Assembly: GCF_000252165.1 (NCBI RefSeq)
Contig: NZ_BAET01000007.1
Span: 248,001 to 312,000 of the forward strand
DNA length: 64,000 nt
Direction: 5' to 3'
DNA from: Glaciecola punicea ACAM 611
GTDB taxonomy: Bacteria > Pseudomonadota > Gammaproteobacteria > Enterobacterales > Alteromonadaceae
Shown: one piece after another, positions 43,643 to 53,701 of the stretch
How positions within the stretch are numbered: position 1 is the first letter of the stretch
How the letters are laid out: every line of letters starts with the position of its first letter
Translations under genes and position numbers: made by a program
Notes under the pieces: model-generated
Databases searched by the model: none
What the model saw: the letters and a program-made list of their open reading frames with translations, nothing else
What the model was told of the DNA's origin: nothing

Positions 43643-46420
43643 ATGGGCAAGTCACTCGTTATAGTAGAATCACCCGCGAAGGCGAAAACAATAAATAAAT
43701 ATCTAGGCAAAGATTTTATTGTTAAATCAAGCGTGGGTCACATAAGAGATTTACCAACTAAATCCCTCGGCCTAGTTGAACCTAAAAAACCCGCAAAAGA
43801 ACTTAAAGAATGGGACGAAGACGCAAAAGCCGATTATTTAAGAACATATGAATACCGTAAGTTAGTAGACAGAATGGGCGTAGATCCTAAGCAAAACTGG
43901 AGCGCGCATTACCAAATATTACAAGGTAAAGAGAAAGTCGTTAGCGAGCTTAAAAAGCTGGCTAAACAAGCTGACACAATTTACCTTGCAACGGATTTGG
44001 ATAGGGAAGGTGAAGCTATTGCGTGGCATCTGCAAGAGCTTCTTGATGGCAAAGGAAAAGAGTTTAAACGTGTGGTCTTTAACGAAATTACCCAAAGTGC
44101 TATTCAAGACGCATTCTCTAAACCGAGCACCGTTGACATAAATAGAGTTAACGCTCAGCAGGCTCGCCGCTTCTTAGACAGGGTCGTAGGTTTTATGTTA
44201 TCGCCACTGCTTTGGAAAAAAGTGGCGCGAGGTTTGTCAGCCGGTCGTGTGCAGTCAGTTGCCGTGCGTTTAGTGGTAGAAAGGGAACGAGAAATAAAGA
44301 TATTTGTGCCGGAAGAGTTTTGGGACATTCATGCCGATTTAGCCAGCGCTAAATTAGCCAAAGATGCGCCCAATTTACGTATGCTTGTGGCCAAGCAAAA
44401 TGACAAAGCGTTTAAACCTTTAAACAAAGATCAAGCAACGAGCGCGGTGGTAACGCTTGAAAAAGCTGATTTTGAAGTAGTGAGTAGAGAATCAAAACCG
44501 ACGCAGAGCAAACCTTCTGCACCATTTATCACATCGACCTTGCAGCAGGCTGCCAGCACGCGTTTAGGGTTTGGCGTGAAAAAAACGATGACCATGGCGC
44601 AGCGCCTATACGAAGCTGGGCACATTACCTATATGCGAACCGACTCCACTAATTTAAGCGGTGAAGCGGTCAACACCTGTAGAGAATACATAAGCAAAAA
44701 ATTTGGGCCTCAGTATATTCCCGAAGATGCAATTAAATACGGCAGTAAGGATGGCGCCCAAGAGGCTCACGAAGCCATCAGGCCTTCGAACGTTGTTGTA
44801 ACCGCAAACAGTCTTAACGAAATGGAAAGAGACGCACAGCGGCTCTATGAGCTGATTTGGCGTCAGTTCTTAGCATGTCAAATGACTAATGCGAAATATG
44901 ATGCGACCACCTTGAAAGTAAAAGCGGCTGACTTTGAACTCACGGCCAAAGGTCGTGTGCTGCTGTTTGACGGCTGGACAAGTGTCATGAGTCAGATCAA
45001 GAAAAAAGGTGATGCAGAGGCAGACCTGCCTGATTTAAAAGCGGGAGACACGCTCACCTGCAGTGCGGTAGACCCTAAACAACACTTTACTAAACCGGTG
45101 GCCCGTTTTAACGAAGCATCGTTGGTTAGAGAGTTAGAAAAAAGAGGAATAGGGCGCCCGTCTACTTACGCCAGTATTATTTCGACTATTCAAGATAGAG
45201 GCTACGTTAGGTTAGATACTAAACGTTTCTACGCCGAGAAAATGGGTGAAATAGTCAGTGACCGTTTAGTTGATAACTTTGCTGATCTCATCAGCTATGA
45301 CTTCACCGCTAACATGGAGCAAAGCCTAGACGATATTGCTCACGGTCAACTACCTTGGAAAAAGGTACTAGATAACTTTTATGCCGATTTCTCTGAAAAG
45401 CTAAGCTTAGCCGAGAGAAGTCAAGACGACGGAGGAATGCTGCCTAATCAAGCCGTTCCAGTCGATATTGAGTGTCCTAAATGCGCTCGCCATATGAATT
45501 TAAGAACGGCCAGCACTGGGGTATTTTTAGGCTGTTCGGGCTACGCATTACCGCCAAAAGAGAAATGTACGCAAACCTTGAACTTAACCCCTGGCGATGA
45601 GGTTATAAAAGTTGATGACGAAGAAGAGTTAGAAACTGAGGCCTTACGCGCTAAAAAACGTTGCCCTATATGCGAAACTGCGATGGACAGCTACCTTGTG
45701 GACGAAAATCGCAAACTACATGTATGCGGCAACGTGCCAACCTGCATGGGCTATGAAATTGAAAAAGGTGTCTTTAAAATAAAGGGCTATGATGGCCCTA
45801 TTATCGAATGCGATAAATGTAAAAGTGATATGGAGCTAAAAACCGGTCGCTTTGGTAAATACTTTGGCTGCACCAGTGAAGAGTGCAAAAACACACGTAA
45901 GTTGTTGAGGAATGGCGAAGCAGCGCCGCCTAAAGAAGACCCCGTGTTTATAACCGAGCTTGAATGTGAAAGCTCTGATGCGCATTTTGTGTTGCGTGAC
46001 GGCGCTTCTGGTATATTCTTAGCAGCCTCTACTTTCCCACGTTCGCGTGAAACACGTGCTCCACTAGTGGCCGAACTAGCTAGGTTCAAAGACAGAATAT
46101 CGCCTAAATTTTATTACTTAGCCGATGCACCGCTTAAAGATCCTGATGGCAACTTCGCGCTTGTTCGTTATAGTCGTAAAACTAAACAGCAATATGTAAT
46201 GTCTGAAGATAAAGCTAAGAAGGCGACTGGCTGGGCGGCATGGTATACAGACAAAAACTGGGTGGTTGATGATACACGCAAGCAGTCTGCAGTAGCTAAA
46301 AAGCCAGTCAAGAAGACTACTAAAAAGGTCGCTACCAAGTCCCTTAAGAAAGAGTCCCTTAAGAAAGAGGCAGCTAAGAAAACTCCGCCTAAGAAAGAAG
46401 CGCTTAACGCCACCAAGTAA
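43643..46420 (+). CDS. topA: DNA topoisomerase I
   Basis: A 925-residue type IA topoisomerase that relaxes negative supercoils. The Toprim domain starts [20 protein letters not shown] and carries [20 protein letters not shown]. The active-site tyrosine is Y330 in [17 protein letters not shown]. Three zinc ribbons follow: CPKC at about 614, CPIC near 674 and CDKC near 717, each with a second cysteine pair. The end is unusual: after about residue 880 comes a lysine-rich tail with [17 protein letters not shown], made at DNA level by small tandem duplications; such tails bind DNA or RNA polymerase in other bacteria. E. coli TopA is 865. It is divergent from astB and convergent with rne. Confidence 0.97.
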   Translation: MGKSLVIVESPAKAKTINKYLGKDFIVKSSVGHIRDLPTKSLGLVEPKKPAKELKEWDEDAKADYLRTYEYRKLVDRMGVDPKQNWSAHYQILQGKEKVVSELKKLAKQADTIYLATDLDREGEAIAWHLQELLDGKGKEFKRVVFNEITQSAIQDAFSKPSTVDINRVNAQQARRFLDRVVGFMLSPLLWKKVARGLSAGRVQSVAVRLVVEREREIKIFVPEEFWDIHADLASAKLAKDAPNLRMLVAKQNDKAFKPLNKDQATSAVVTLEKADFEVVSRESKPTQSKPSAPFITSTLQQAASTRLGFGVKKTMTMAQRLYEAGHITYMRTDSTNLSGEAVNTCREYISKKFGPQYIPEDAIKYGSKDGAQEAHEAIRPSNVVVTANSLNEMERDAQRLYELIWRQFLACQMTNAKYDATTLKVKAADFELTAKGRVLLFDGWTSVMSQIKKKGDAEADLPDLKAGDTLTCSAVDPKQHFTKPVARFNEASLVRELEKRGIGRPSTYASIISTIQDRGYVRLDTKRFYAEKMGEIVSDRLVDNFADLISYDFTANMEQSLDDIAHGQLPWKKVLDNFYADFSEKLSLAERSQDDGGMLPNQAVPVDIECPKCARHMNLRTASTGVFLGCSGYALPPKEKCTQTLNLTPGDEVIKVDDEEELETEALRAKKRCPICETAMDSYLVDENRKLHVCGNVPTCMGYEIEKGVFKIKGYDGPIIECDKCKSDMELKTGRFGKYFGCTSEECKNTRKLLRNGEAAPPKEDPVFITELECESSDAHFVLRDGASGIFLAASTFPRSRETRAPLVAELARFKDRISPKFYYLADAPLKDPDGNFALVRYSRKTKQQYVMSEDKAKKATGWAAWYTDKNWVVDDTRKQSAVAKKPVKKTTKKVATKSLKKESLKKEAAKKTPPKKEALNATK

Positions 46421-46440
46421 GAAACTACAATGTAGACATT

Positions 46441-46468
46441 AAAAAAGGGACCTGAGGTCCCTTTCTTT
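46441..46468. terminator. Bidirectional intrinsic terminator between topA and rne
   Basis: AAAGGGACC, loop TGA, GGTCCCTTT: nine perfect pairs with TTTCTTT after it on the plus strand and six Ts after it on the minus strand. It lies 20 bases from the topA and rne stops, so it can end both converging genes. Confidence 0.88.
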
Positions 46469-46487
46469 ATCTCACTACCACCGCCAA

Positions 46488-49400
46488 TTATTTCCCGGGC
46501 GCAGTCATAGGAGCGCTGACGCTTGTCTTTGCCTTAGACAGCGCAGAGGTTTTACTTGAAGCCACATATTCGCGTCTATTTTCATCTGCCATTGCCTTTG
46601 AGGCCAAGGTCATCTCACCCATATCGACCGATGCTGGGTTTGTACTTGGGTGCGAAGTAAACTTAAGACCGGTTGAAGGCTGAGTTGTTGTCTCATCAGC
46701 AACTCCTTTCTTGGATGCAGGTTTTTTGTCTACCGCTGTTGGTTCCTTTTCTTCTTGTTTAGCTTGCACCTTCTGTGTAGCAACCGATCCAAGCGCAGAT
46801 GCTTGTGTAACGTCCGCCTTTACTTCGCTTTCTGCAACACCCGAGTCAGATTTTGGTGCACTGTATACTTCGGTTTGGGTGACCGTTTCTGGCGTTTCGT
46901 TAGCTAAACTATTTTCTATATCAGCGCTTTGCTTAGCATTTTTTGTTTCAGTTGCGTTGGCTACTGCAACGTTAACATCTGCAGGCTTATCATTGTTGAC
47001 TAGTACAGATGCTTCCTGAGTTATTTGCTTGGCCTTGTTTTTGCTAACTTCAGCGTCAAATATAAGCTCTACCTGCTGAGATTCTTCAGTATTAGACTGT
47101 TTACGTTTTTGACCAGCAGCACGAACGTGGCGCGGCGAACGTCGTCTTGTACGCGTTTTCCCATCAGGTTCCTCATCCGATCCTGCGCTGAGCTTTTCGT
47201 TAGCGTCGGATTTTGATTCTGCTTTTTCGTCACTGTCTGCAGCTGCTATACTTTCAGCGATTACGCTTTCGCTTTCAGCGTTTACATTCTCGCTTCCAAT
47301 TTTTACGTTTTCACTATCGAATTTTACGCGCTCACTTACAGCTTTCAAGTCTTCAGAGTTAGCCTCCACCGAAGCTGTTGATGCTTCACTTGCTGACGCG
47401 TCGACATTAACATGAGCATTCACTGACGTTTTAGTGACTATTTTGTCCCGCCCTGCAGTGTTTACCGTAGCCGGTTCAGTAGTCTCAACTGCGACTGCCT
47501 GCTTCGTATCTTGAGTAACTTCATCACTCACCCTTACACTATTTCGCTCCGGACGACGGTTGCGGCGTTCCTGTGGAATTTTACGAGCTTGCTTAGGCGG
47601 TTTAACCTGATTTTCGTCGTTACCATTGTCGAGTACATTTTCAATGTCAACGGCCTTAGTTTCTTGCTTTCGCGCTGGACGGCTGTCTGCCCGTTTGTTG
47701 GGCGCTGGTTTTGAAGGCGCTGATGTTTCTTGCGTATCAGCCTTTACTTTATCTGTAGGCTTCTCAGCATTTCTTTCACTTGGTTTTACTCGCTTGTTAT
47801 TTCGACTCCGAGTACGCTCTGACTTTTCGCCACGGTTATCGTTACGAGTGTCGTTGCGAGGTGTTCTGCGTTTAGCTTGGTTCTCTCTACTGGCCGTAGG
47901 CTTTTCAGTTTCTTTGGTTTTAGTCTCAGGTGGACTGAATATATTACTGACCCAAGCACTTAGCTTGGTGAATAAACTGGGCACATCTAGTGCGGTATTG
48001 TCGAGTCTTGCCGCTGGGCTAGAACCATGCTGGGCGATAGGCGCTTGTGCTGGTCCTGACATGCCTTGTAAAAGAGGTTCTTCCCGCGTTGAAGTCTTCG
48101 CAGCTGGTGTATCAGCTGCGGTTTCTTTTTCTTCTAATAGGTCTACGTTATAGCTTAGTTCTGCAATAACGTCAGCAGCGCGACGACGTAATATTTGGAA
48201 TTTTGGCGTCTCTAAATTAGGATTTGGGATAACAATAAGATTGACACCATGGCGCGACTCTAGTAGTTGGATAGAAGCGCGCTTTTCATTGAGCAAATAG
48301 GTGGCAACAGTAACGGGTAGTTGCGCCTCTATTTGGCCGGTGTTATCTTTTATACATTCTTCTTCCATTATTCGTAAAACAGACAAACCTATAGACTCAA
48401 TACCTCTAATGTTGCCGTAACCGTCACAGCGAGGACAAACGCTGTGGGCAGATTCGCCTAACGAGGGGCGCAACCGTTGGCGTGACATCTCAAGTAAACC
48501 GAAGCGTGAAATCTTACCTAATTGGATCCGCGCGCGGTCATTCGTGACAGCGTCTTTCATGCGATTCTCAACGTCGCGCTGATGTTTAACCGGCGACATA
48601 TCTATAAAATCAATGACAACAAGGCCGCCGAGATCACGTAAACGCAGTTGGCGGGCAATTTCGTCTGCTGCTTCTAAATTGGTATTGTAAGCGGTCTCTT
48701 CAATATCACCGCCTTTGGTTGCTCGGGCACTGTTAATGTCAATCGACGTTAGTGCTTCAGTGGGATCTATAACTATAGAGCCGCCTGATGGTAAGCGAAC
48801 TTCGCGCTGAAAAGCCGATTCAATTTGGGTTTCAATTTGGTAATGCGAGAATAAAGGAACTTCACCCGTGTATTGCTTTACTTTACTAGCGAAGTCGGGA
48901 CGCACCAGTTGAATATGTTTCAAAGCCTTGTCAAAAACTTCTTTATCGTCAATAAGGATTTCGCCTACATCACGACGCAAATAATCGCGAATAGCGCGTA
49001 CAATAACGTTGCTTTCCTGATGTATTAAAAATGGTGCTGGCTTACTTGTGGCGGCTTCAGATACTGCTTCCCAGTGATGGATTAATACGTTTAGATCCCA
49101 TTTCAATTCTTCTGGTGATTTACCTACGCCCGCAGTTCTAACAATCAACCCCATTCCTTTTGGTACGTCTAATTCACTCAGCGCAGATTTCAGCTCGGTA
49201 CGCTCGTCGCCTTCTATACGACGAGAAATACCGCCAGCGCGAGGGTTGTTAGGCATAAGTACTAAGTAACTACCGGCTAATGACACAAATGTGGTGAGTG
49301 CGGCGCCTTTTTGTCCTCGTTCTTCTTTGTCTATCTGGACAATAACTTCGGTGCCTTCACGAATAACTTGTTTAATATTTGGGCGACCATCGTAGCGATA

Positions 49401-49643
49401 GTCTTTAGGAAAGTAAGTTTTAGCAATTTCTTTTAAGGGGAGGAATCCGTGGCGATCTGCGCCATAATCGACAAAGGCAGCTTCTAAGCTTGGCTCAACG
49501 CGGGTGATTGTTCCTTTGTAGATATTTGCTTTTTTTTGTTCGTGTCCGGGGCTTTCGATGTCAAGGTCGTAGAGTTTTTGGCCATCTACTAAGGCTACGC
49601 GCAACTCTTCTTGTTGCGTTGCGTTAATTAACATTCTTTTCAT
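46488..49643 (-). CDS. rne: Ribonuclease E
   Basis: A 1051-residue endoribonuclease that starts most mRNA decay and processes rRNA and tRNA; E. coli RNase E is 1061. [21 protein letters not shown] is the family start. An S1 domain spans 35-125, and the catalytic aspartates are D302 in [10 protein letters not shown] and D345 in [10 protein letters not shown]. The Zn-link C-P-R-C is near 403-406, joining the tetramer. After 520 the protein is low-complexity: an amphipathic helix [17 protein letters not shown] at about 554-570 matches the place of the membrane-binding helix, then Arg-rich RNA-binding blocks ([20 protein letters not shown]) and a run of S-E-x-V repeats near 765-805. A long leader lies upstream. 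Confidence 0.97.
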   Translation of the reverse strand: MKRMLINATQQEELRVALVDGQKLYDLDIESPGHEQKKANIYKGTITRVEPSLEAAFVDYGADRHGFLPLKEIAKTYFPKDYRYDGRPNIKQVIREGTEVIVQIDKEERGQKGAALTTFVSLAGSYLVLMPNNPRAGGISRRIEGDERTELKSALSELDVPKGMGLIVRTAGVGKSPEELKWDLNVLIHHWEAVSEAATSKPAPFLIHQESNVIVRAIRDYLRRDVGEILIDDKEVFDKALKHIQLVRPDFASKVKQYTGEVPLFSHYQIETQIESAFQREVRLPSGGSIVIDPTEALTSIDINSARATKGGDIEETAYNTNLEAADEIARQLRLRDLGGLVVIDFIDMSPVKHQRDVENRMKDAVTNDRARIQLGKISRFGLLEMSRQRLRPSLGESAHSVCPRCDGYGNIRGIESIGLSVLRIMEEECIKDNTGQIEAQLPVTVATYLLNEKRASIQLLESRHGVNLIVIPNPNLETPKFQILRRRAADVIAELSYNVDLLEEKETAADTPAAKTSTREEPLLQGMSGPAQAPIAQHGSSPAARLDNTALDVPSLFTKLSAWVSNIFSPPETKTKETEKPTASRENQAKRRTPRNDTRNDNRGEKSERTRSRNNKRVKPSERNAEKPTDKVKADTQETSAPSKPAPNKRADSRPARKQETKAVDIENVLDNGNDENQVKPPKQARKIPQERRNRRPERNSVRVSDEVTQDTKQAVAVETTEPATVNTAGRDKIVTKTSVNAHVNVDASASEASTASVEANSEDLKAVSERVKFDSENVKIGSENVNAESESVIAESIAAADSDEKAESKSDANEKLSAGSDEEPDGKTRTRRRSPRHVRAAGQKRKQSNTEESQQVELIFDAEVSKNKAKQITQEASVLVNNDKPADVNVAVANATETKNAKQSADIENSLANETPETVTQTEVYSAPKSDSGVAESEVKADVTQASALGSVATQKVQAKQEEKEPTAVDKKPASKKGVADETTTQPSTGLKFTSHPSTNPASVDMGEMTLASKAMADENRREYVASSKTSALSKAKTSVSAPMTAPGK

Positions 49644-50445
49644 ATTTTAATAGCTCTGTGTCTATGCAGATCTATGAGCAAACAAAGGTTAGCGCAGAGG
49701 CTTTCGCCTGTGCTATTTCAAAAGTGCCTGATATGTAAGACGAAGATAAACGAAGCGTTGGTTTGCTTCGTAGCACGCTGTTATGAGTGCTAATATAGGG
49801 CACACAATTCAAGGGCCTAAGTCATATTATTATTAACAATAAAGTAATGAGTGGATACGCTAGTTGTAATTAAAATTTAGCGTTACCTCACTACTTTATG
49901 CTTGTTAAGTGTGACTCTTTCTTTTCCTACAACTCACAAAAAGTAGTAAAAAACTACTGCATGTTCTAAGGCGTGCTAATATCATGTGTTATCACCAAAT
50001 GCTTTTTCATTCGATGTTGCCTGTTGTCTGCTGTTCAATCTGCATTGTTTCAATGCGTGTTCTACCCTGTTTGTGCATTATCTCGCTGCACATTAGTGGG
50101 AAAACACAGTAAATTTATCGTTTGTGCATTCTCGAAACATTAACCGTTGTTATTTTCGGTAATGGCTCATATTTTTAAAATGAAGAAAGAGAATAACTTC
50201 CCTTATTTAACGGCGATATACATCACTTTCGTTAATCTTATCTGTTATGAGTGACTCTTAAAAAGTGCGTATGTCATTAATAAATATGCGACTTTTGGTA
50301 GAGCGTTTTTACACAAGCCATGATACTATCACACCAAAATTATATGACCTAGACAATTAGCCACTTAATTATGTCACGGCTTCATAAAGCGCAGCGAGAT
50401 ATCATCACAATAGTAACGGATATTAAATGGTAAATAGGATTATTC
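49644..50445 (-). promoter_or_regulatory. Long structured leader of rne and rne/rluC divergent promoter region
   Basis: 802 bases without a gene. On the minus strand, three hairpins lie upstream of the rne ATG: ACGAAGC/GCTTCGT with an eight-base loop (49750-49771); a long stem (49840-49898) with TAAAGTA-GU-TGAG and ACGCTA segments; and AGTAG/CTACT (49942-49958) followed by TTTTT on the minus strand, like a terminator. E. coli rne has a 361-base leader whose hairpins let RNase E cut its own mRNA, so similar autoregulation is likely here. The part from 49960 to 50445 holds no clear -35/-10 pair that I would assign to either gene. Confidence 0.6.
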
Positions 50446-51393
50446 ATGTCTGATGCCTTCGACAAAGTACAATTTGTGACTATTGAAGAAGACAACCACC
50501 TTCAACGAATTGATAACTACCTTGTTAGTAAGATGAAAGGGGTCCCTAAAAGTAAAATTTACCGAATTTTACGAAAAGGGGAGGTGCGCGTAAACAAAAA
50601 GCGCGCTAAGCCCGATTATAAACTGCAAATTAATGATTACTTGCGAATACCGCCAGTGAAAATAGACGATATGCCAACTCAGCAGCTTAATGTCAACAGT
50701 CTTGCGTATATAAAGGACGCTATTATTTACGAAGATGATCGTTTGTTAGTCATCAACAAACCATCTGGTATGGCGGTTCATGGCGGCAGCGGCCTAAGCT
50801 ACGGCCTTATAGAGGCTTTGCGTGCGCTTAGGCCCAATAGTCCCTATCTAGAATTAGTTCACCGGCTTGATCGTGACACCTCCGGCTGCATAGTACTGGC
50901 TAAAAAACGTTCGGCGCTGCGGCATTTGCATGAACAACTGCGCGATAAAAAAATGGACAAAACCTATCATGCACTAGTGGCTGGTCACTGGCCCGAAAAG
51001 CGTAGTAAAGTAAGCGCTGGCTTACAAAAGAATCAGATTCAAAGCGGCGAAAGAATGGTATTTGCAGATGAAAACGGTAAACATAGTGAAACACGATTCA
51101 GTGTTATTGGATACTACCCGCATGCCAGTTTGCTTGAAGCTAAGCCGATCACCGGCAGAACCCATCAAATACGAGTGCATTGCCAGTTCGCTGGTCACGC
51201 TATTGCAAACGACAGTAAATATGGCGACGAAGCGTTTACTAAATACATCAAAAACCTAGGCTGTAAACGCCTATTCTTGCATGCAAAAAGCATCGAGTTT
51301 ATTCATCCAGCGAGTGAAAAGTTGGTTAAATTTGAAGCCCCTTATGACAAGCATTTGGCGCACTTAATCAAAGCGCTTGAATTAAGCAAATAA
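50446..51393 (+). CDS. rluC: 23S rRNA pseudouridine(955/2504/2580) synthase RluC
   Basis: A 315-residue pseudouridine synthase; E. coli RluC is 319. The S4 RNA-binding domain is at 18-75 (QRIDNYLVSKMKGVPKSKIY and VRVNKKRAKPDYKL). YEDDRLLVINKPSGMAVHGG begins the catalytic domain, and HRLDRDTSGCIVLAK holds catalytic D142. LLEAKPITGRTHQIRVHCQF is the conserved RNA contact. It is divergent from rne, as in many gammaproteobacteria, and seems to start a rluC-HAD-msrC-proQ-prc run of rightward genes. Confidence 0.97.
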   Translation: MSDAFDKVQFVTIEEDNHLQRIDNYLVSKMKGVPKSKIYRILRKGEVRVNKKRAKPDYKLQINDYLRIPPVKIDDMPTQQLNVNSLAYIKDAIIYEDDRLLVINKPSGMAVHGGSGLSYGLIEALRALRPNSPYLELVHRLDRDTSGCIVLAKKRSALRHLHEQLRDKKMDKTYHALVAGHWPEKRSKVSAGLQKNQIQSGERMVFADENGKHSETRFSVIGYYPHASLLEAKPITGRTHQIRVHCQFAGHAIANDSKYGDEAFTKYIKNLGCKRLFLHAKSIEFIHPASEKLVKFEAPYDKHLAHLIKALELSK

Positions 51394-51463
51394 GGCCACT
51401 TCCCAAATTTTAGTAGGGTGTTATGCGTTTGAGCAGGCGGCACATAAGGATACTTAAAACCAA

Positions 51464-52126
51464 ATGTCACAAGATGTAAGCAATGTTAGCCATATCATAT
51501 TCGATTGGGATGGCACTATCATGAACTCAGCAGGCAAAATAGTGAGTTGTATGCAAAAAGCTGCAGCACTAGCGAGTTTACCCATTCCCAATAGTAAGCA
51601 GGTGGAACATATTATAGGCATTAGCTTACTGCCTGCGGTGCAGCAACTGTTTGACATTGGTGTTAATAAGGCGCAAGAAGTTTGCACCTATTATAAACAA
51701 GCTTATCTTGAACAAGATCAGACACCTTGTCCTCTATTTGACGGTGCTCATGAGTTGTTATCTGCATTGTCTAGTCGATATACTTTAGGGGTTGCCACAG
51801 GCAAAGCAAGAAGAGGGTTACAGCGTGCTTTTGAACAAACGAATTCGGCTGTATATTTTAGTGACGCTAGATGCGCCGATGAAGCAGACTCGAAACCATC
51901 GCCCGATATGCTGATTCAGCTACTCAAGCAGTGGCAAATTGAACCTCATCAAGCGGTCATGATTGGTGATACTACTTATGATATGCAAATGGCTGAGGCT
52001 ATATCCATGCCCAGAATAGGTGTATCTTATGGCGTGCACGATAAACTTGCAATATTACAACATGGCCCCGCTCACGTTGTCGACGCTTTGCATGAATTAC
52101 ACTGCATTTTTCCGCAGCGTAGTTAA
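51464..52126 (+). CDS. HAD family hydrolase (phosphoglycolate-phosphatase-like)
   Basis: A 220-residue HAD-IA phosphatase. Motif I is IIFDWDGTIMNS (nucleophile and acid aspartates at 16 and 18), motif II GVATGKARRGLQRAF, the motif III lysine is in DEADSKPSPDMLI, and motif IV is VMIGDTTYDMQMAEA. The four-helix cap lies between 30 and 95. Such enzymes remove phosphate from small metabolites such as phosphoglycolate or sugar phosphates. It sits 70 bases after rluC, a pairing seen in related genomes. The substrate is unknown. Confidence 0.88.
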   Translation: MSQDVSNVSHIIFDWDGTIMNSAGKIVSCMQKAAALASLPIPNSKQVEHIIGISLLPAVQQLFDIGVNKAQEVCTYYKQAYLEQDQTPCPLFDGAHELLSALSSRYTLGVATGKARRGLQRAFEQTNSAVYFSDARCADEADSKPSPDMLIQLLKQWQIEPHQAVMIGDTTYDMQMAEAISMPRIGVSYGVHDKLAILQHGPAHVVDALHELHCIFPQRS

Positions 52127-52181
52127 TTTTGTAAGCGGTAAAAAACACACAGTTTCATAGAATGAAGGTAAAAAAAGAAGC

Positions 52182-52643
52182 ATGAACAGTAAAGTAAGTC
52201 AGTATAAGGAGTTAGTTAGTCAGGTGTCTGCGATAACTGCAGGCGAAACAGACAGTATCGCTAACATGGCCAATATAAGTGCTATTTTGTTTAATGGTAT
52301 GTCAGGTGTAAATTGGGCTGGTTTTTATATTTACAAAGACGAACAGCTGGTGCTTGGGCCTTTTCAAGGTAATCCTGCATGTATCCGTATACCATTAGAT
52401 AAAGGTATTTGCGGAAGAGCAGCGACAACGAAAAGCGTTCAGGTGATTGAAAACGTGCACGATTTTGCAGGCCATATTGCCTGTGACGCTGCCTCAAACT
52501 CGGAGGTGGTGGTGCCCATCATTAAAAACGGTCAACTTATCGGTGTTTTAGACGTTGATAGTCCCAGTTTTGCTCGTTTTGATAATATTGACGCTGAATA
52601 TTTATCAAAAGTTGTTGATATTTTAACCAATACTTTGAATTAG
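52182..52643 (+). CDS. msrC: Free methionine-(R)-sulfoxide reductase (GAF domain)
   Basis: A 153-residue single-GAF enzyme that reduces free methionine-R-sulfoxide with thioredoxin. MSGVNWAGFYIYKDEQLVLGPF is the family block. The reactive cysteines are visible in QGNPACIRI, KGICGRAA and HIACDAASNSEVVVP, and VLDVDSPSFARFD closes it. E. coli YebR/MsrC is 165. It sits shortly upstream of proQ and prc, as yebR does in E. coli. Confidence 0.93.
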   Translation: MNSKVSQYKELVSQVSAITAGETDSIANMANISAILFNGMSGVNWAGFYIYKDEQLVLGPFQGNPACIRIPLDKGICGRAATTKSVQVIENVHDFAGHIACDAASNSEVVVPIIKNGQLIGVLDVDSPSFARFDNIDAEYLSKVVDILTNTLN

Positions 52644-52649
52644 GTAAAC

Positions 52650-52940
52650 ATGAAACATTTTGTAGATATTCATACTATATTATCAACGGCTGAGGATATG
52701 GACGATATTCATGATGAGCCGCAAGCCGCCAGTGATAGGCTAAATGAGGTTTTACATTTAGTATACGATATGAGCAGTGACGATATACCCAGTCAAGAAT
52801 TAGAGAATATGCTTAGTTTTGTATGGGAGCATTGGCACCCAGACAAGCATTTATCTGATATTGAGGTTGACGATTTGGTCGATTGGGTGGATCATCTAAT
52901 GAATACTTGGGATAATGACGCTTATAATGGCGAAGAATGA
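52650..52940 (+). CDS. Small acidic protein of unknown function upstream of proQ
   Basis: A 96-residue strongly acidic protein starting MKHFVDIHTILSTAEDMDD and ending NTWDNDAYNGEE, with VWEHWHPDKHLSDIEVDD near the end. It has no signal peptide or membrane segment. TAGGTAAAC supplies a ribosome site. It is six bases after msrC and 19 before proQ, so it belongs to their transcript. I do not recognise the family. The surrounding operon and intact frame make it a likely real gene. Confidence 0.75.
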   Translation: MKHFVDIHTILSTAEDMDDIHDEPQAASDRLNEVLHLVYDMSSDDIPSQELENMLSFVWEHWHPDKHLSDIEVDDLVDWVDHLMNTWDNDAYNGEE

Positions 52941-52959
52941 ATAGAAGTAACTATATTTA

Positions 52960-53676
52960 ATGGAACAAGAAAAGTTAACAAATCAAAAAGAAACAATTAC
53001 GTTTTTATGTAATAAGTATCCAAAATGCTTCTTTGCGGATGGTTCGGTAAAGCCACTAAAGATAGGCATATTCCAAGATTTAGCCAGCGAGCTAGAAGGA
53101 TTAGAAGTCGTTAGCAAACGTTTACTTAGGGTAAGTTTACGCCACTACACCAGTAGTTGGCGTTATTTATTGGCCGTGAAAGCGGGCGTGGCTCGCATTA
53201 GTCTAACCGGTGAAGACGGTGAAGCGGTAGAAGAGCAGCATGCCCAGCACGCTGCCGAGCAGCTTAAAGAAAGCAAAGAAAAAGCGGCCAAATACCGCGA
53301 AAACAACCCCAAAGCTCCTAAAAACCCGGCTAAGCATAAAGGTTATGTAAAAAGCAAAGGGATTGACCCTTCTGATATCAGTACGCCGCAGACTAAGACT
53401 GCTACTGGCAAAACGAAATCGGGTTCTACAAAGCATTCAAGTAAAACAAGCAAACCTGCAGCTACATCTGTTTTAGCAGATAAACCTCAGGTGTCGCTAG
53501 CAATAACTGAGTTGCATATAGGCAATCAAGCTTTGGTGAAATTAGGTAAGGACCCAATGCCAGTAACAATTACCGACATTGCAAAGGACGGTATTTCTGT
53601 GCAACTTAAATCAGGTATGACGGTCAAAGTTCAGCAAGCACAATTGTTCAGTTCACAAAAGGCTGCTAATAACTAA
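52960..53676 (+). CDS. proQ: RNA chaperone ProQ
   Basis: A 238-residue RNA-binding protein that stabilises small RNAs and mRNA 3' ends. The FinO-like N-terminal domain (1-115) has LCNKYPKCFFADGSVKPLKIGIF and SLRHYTSSWRYLLAVKAGVARISL. A Lys/Ser/Thr-rich linker (125-172) follows, and a Tudor-like C-terminal domain (180-235) has ITDIAKDGISVQLKSGMTVKV. E. coli ProQ is 232 residues with the same plan. prc follows 25 bases later, as in E. coli. Confidence 0.95.
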   Translation: MEQEKLTNQKETITFLCNKYPKCFFADGSVKPLKIGIFQDLASELEGLEVVSKRLLRVSLRHYTSSWRYLLAVKAGVARISLTGEDGEAVEEQHAQHAAEQLKESKEKAAKYRENNPKAPKNPAKHKGYVKSKGIDPSDISTPQTKTATGKTKSGSTKHSSKTSKPAATSVLADKPQVSLAITELHIGNQALVKLGKDPMPVTITDIAKDGISVQLKSGMTVKVQQAQLFSSQKAANN

Positions 53677-53701
53677 TTACTATTCTCGAGGTTTCTCACT
53701 T

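Noticed and set aside
47626-48153. A 175-codon open frame on the plus strand
   Set aside because: It lies antisense inside rne, in the low-complexity C-terminal region where codon bias keeps the opposite strand open; composition is not protein-like (Ser, Leu, Phe and Arg blocks).
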